Shown: piece by piece, positions 62,293-64,000 of the stretch | Numbering within the stretch: the stretch's first letter is position 1 | Layout: each line of letters begins with the position of its first letter | Assembly (NCBI RefSeq): GCF_036010325.1 | Contig: NZ_CP108549.1 | Span: forward strand, 2,356,001 to 2,420,000 | Origin: Streptomyces sp. NBC_01210 | GTDB lineage: Bacteria; Actinomycetota; Actinomycetes; Streptomycetales; Streptomycetaceae | DNA: 64,000 nt | Direction: 5' to 3' | The notes under the pieces: generated by a model | Seen by the model: the letters and a program-made list of their open reading frames with translations, nothing else | The model's database searches: none | Told to the model about the DNA's origin: nothing | Translations under genes and position numbers: made by a program

Positions 62293-63552
62293 ATGGACCT
62301 GGACCACTCCGCCGACGAGGAAGCCTTCCGGGCCGAGGCCCGCGCCTGGCTCGCCGCGAACGTGCCCGCCGAGCCCCTGCCCTCCCTGGAGACCGAGGAG
62401 GGCTTCGCGGCCCACCGCGCGTGGGAGGCGCGGCTGTACGCGGACCGCTGGTCGGTCGTCTCCTGGCCGCGGGAGTACGGCGGGCGGGGCGCCGACATCT
62501 TCGGCTGGCTGGCCTTCGAGGAGGAGTACTACGCGGCGGGCGCGCCGGGACGGGTCTCGCAGAACGGCATCAACCTCCTCGCCCCGACGCTCTTCGACCA
62601 CGCCACCGAGGAGCAGCGCGCCCAGGTGCTGCCCGCGATGGCGAGCGGCGAGGTCGTCTGGGCACAGGCCTGGTCCGAGCCGGAGTCCGGCTCGGACCTC
62701 GCGTCGCTGACGTCGCGGGCCGTACGGACAAACGGCGGCTGGCTGCTCAGCGGCCAGAAGACCTGGTCCTCGCGGGCCGCGTTCGCCGACCGCGCGTTCG
62801 GCATCTTCCGCACCGGTTCGGAGGCGCGGGTCGCCGGTCCCGAGACACGGGTCGCCGGTCCGGGGGCGGAGGTCGCCGGTCCCGAGGCACGGGTCGCCGG
62901 TCCGGGGGCGGAGGTCGCCGGTCCAAAGGCGTCGCGGCCGCATCAGGGTCTGACGTATCTGATGTTCGACCTGTCGGCGCCGGGTGTGACGGTCCGGCCG
63001 ATCGGCAGGCTCGACGGCAAGCCCGCCTTCGCCGAGCTCTTCCTCGACGATGTCTTCGTCCCCGACGAGGACGTGATCGGCGAGCCGGGCCAGGGCTGGC
63101 GGATCGCGATGTCCACGACCGGCAACGAACGGGGGCTGACCCTGAGGTCGCCCGGCCGTTTCCTGGCTGCGGCGGAGCGTCTCGTACGGCAGTGGCACGC
63201 GTCGGCCGACCGGCCGGAAGGCCACGACACCGCGCTGCGCGACCGGGTGGCGGACGCGGTGATCGGCGCGCGTGCCTATCAGCTTTTCACCTACGCCAAC
63301 GCGTCGCGCTTCGCGGCGGGCGAGAGCATCGGCGCCGAGTCCAGCCTGAACAAGGTCTTCTGGTCCGAGTACGACATCGCGCTGCACGAGACCGCGCTCG
63401 ATCTGCTGGGCGCGGAGGGGGAGTTGGCCGACTCCGACTGGTCCGAGGGCTATGTCTTCTCGCTGGCGGGCCCCATCTATGCCGGTACGAACGAGATCCA
63501 GCGCGACATCATCGCCGAGCGTCTGCTCGGCCTCCCGAAGGGCCGCCGCTGA
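62293..63552 (+). CDS. Acyl-CoA dehydrogenase, FadE30-like
   Basis: 419-aa FAD acyl-CoA dehydrogenase. The FAD-binding WAQAWSEPESGSDLAS (about 128-143) and GPIYAGTNEIQRDIIAERLLG near the C-terminus are family signatures. ATG 62293 begins MDLDHSADEEAF after GGGAAGGA. By gene order it corresponds to FadE30 (desaturation of 5-hydroxy-HIP-CoA). A run of five VAGP heptads (residues about 180-211) is an in-frame tandem expansion in a loop. Overlaps the next gene by 1 base, so they may form a heteromeric enzyme. Confidence 0.9.
   Translation: MDLDHSADEEAFRAEARAWLAANVPAEPLPSLETEEGFAAHRAWEARLYADRWSVVSWPREYGGRGADIFGWLAFEEEYYAAGAPGRVSQNGINLLAPTLFDHATEEQRAQVLPAMASGEVVWAQAWSEPESGSDLASLTSRAVRTNGGWLLSGQKTWSSRAAFADRAFGIFRTGSEARVAGPETRVAGPGAEVAGPEARVAGPGAEVAGPKASRPHQGLTYLMFDLSAPGVTVRPIGRLDGKPAFAELFLDDVFVPDEDVIGEPGQGWRIAMSTTGNERGLTLRSPGRFLAAAERLVRQWHASADRPEGHDTALRDRVADAVIGARAYQLFTYANASRFAAGESIGAESSLNKVFWSEYDIALHETALDLLGAEGELADSDWSEGYVFSLAGPIYAGTNEIQRDIIAERLLGLPKGRR
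62830..62924 (+). repeat. 21-bp in-frame tandem repeat in the dehydrogenase gene
   Basis: GTCGCCGGTCC recurs at 62830, 62851, 62872, 62893 and 62914, exactly 21 bp apart, encoding VAGP plus three variable residues each time. Copies 2-3 and 4-5 alternate two unit types, so a 42-bp duplication is also visible. Confidence 0.92.
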
Positions 63553-64000
63553 TGCGTTTTCTGCTCACGGATGAGCAACAGGCGTTCGCGCGCTCGCTGG
63601 ACGCGATGCTCACCGCCGCGGACACACCGTCGGCGGTACGGGCGTGGTCGGCGGGCGACCACGCCCCGGGCCGGACGCTGTGGTCGCGCCTCGCGGAGGC
63701 GGGGGTCTTCGCGCTTGCGGCCCCGGAAGCGTACGAGGGCGTAGGGCTGCTACCGGTGGAACTGGCGGTAGCCTTCGTGGAGTTGGGCCGTCATGCGGTG
63801 CCGGGCCCGGTGGTCGAGACGGTCGCGACGGCGGCGCTGCTGACGCATCTGGCCGAGCACGGCGACGCGTCACCGGCGAAGCGGCTGCTGCCGGGCCTGG
63901 CGACGGGTGAGTCGACGGCGACGCTGGCGATGACGCTGCCACCGACGGGGTGCGGTCCGTACGCGCTGGACGCGGACGCGGCGACGGTGACTTTGGTGGT
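63552..64000 (+). CDS. Acyl-CoA dehydrogenase, N-terminal part (runs off window)
   Basis: Open to the right edge, 149 codons visible, beginning MRFLLTDEQQAFARSL. N-terminal helical domain signatures of acyl-CoA dehydrogenases are present (FALAAPEAYEGVGLLPVELAVAFVELGR). ATG 63552 overlaps the previous stop by 1 base. Likely the second subunit of a heteromeric steroid acyl-CoA dehydrogenase with the preceding gene. Confidence 0.85.
   Translation, partial: MRFLLTDEQQAFARSLDAMLTAADTPSAVRAWSAGDHAPGRTLWSRLAEAGVFALAAPEAYEGVGLLPVELAVAFVELGRHAVPGPVVETVATAALLTHLAEHGDASPAKRLLPGLATGESTATLAMTLPPTGCGPYALDADAATVTLV

Overview
The window looks like core chromosome from a Streptomyces or close relative. Supporting signs are very high GC with strong third-position GC, many GTG starts, GTGA/ATGA gene overlaps, and families typical of the genus (DUF3068, DUF4184, SIMPL, PAC2, an RNase Sa-type RNase with barstar, an S. 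griseus-type trypsin). From memory the gene order around rpsA, polA, the liv operon, an ANTAR regulator and pyk matches the S. coelicolor SCO2000-2020 neighbourhood. I could not check this.

Layout. 0-9.3 kb: SNF2 helicase, slipin, DoxX, acyltransferase, small membrane protein, an unrecognised gene, TPR protein, coaE and PAC2. 9.4-16.5 kb: a beta-helix lyase truncated against the rpsA terminator, rpsA, a methyltransferase, hrpB and DUF3068. 16.6-25.5 kb: lytic transglycosylase, DUF4184, polA, an FdhF/YdeP-type molybdo-oxidoreductase, thioesterase and lipoprotein. 25.5-32 kb: a gene-poor stretch followed by the livKHMGF branched-chain amino-acid ABC transporter operon. 32-38 kb: ANTAR regulator, an odd class-I tRNA with anticodon CAA, a free-standing LAGLIDADG homing endonuclease, pyruvate kinase, SIMPL protein and a Tat-exported 5'-nucleotidase. 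38-45 kb: an orphan decarboxylase/N-hydroxylase pair of siderophore type, aminopeptidase N, a VapBC-like pair and chorismate mutase. 44.9-52.1 kb: AraC regulator with a GH35 beta-galactosidase, trypsin, an HExxH metalloprotein, an ankyrin/HEAT protein, barstar and secreted RNase. 52.3-64 kb: homologues of the actinobacterial KstR2 regulon for breakdown of the last two steroid rings, interrupted by a cold-shock protein and a DEAD-box helicase.

How it works together. Three promoters (SNF2 helicase, the unknown gene at 6377-7003, polA) carry a TTGTCAG-type box spaced as in the PafBC/RecA-independent DNA-damage promoters of mycobacteria, which suggests a local DNA-damage theme. The two halves of the steroid cluster share one nearly identical operator, so they are probably one regulon under the TetR gene at 60825-61442. 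The livKHMGF genes form one transport system, with an attenuating hairpin after livK. Short tandem arrays (7, 11-12, 21 and 26 bp periods) and an interspersed hairpin-rich element recur; one copy of that element lies inside the hrpB reading frame and one forms the tail of the beta-galactosidase.
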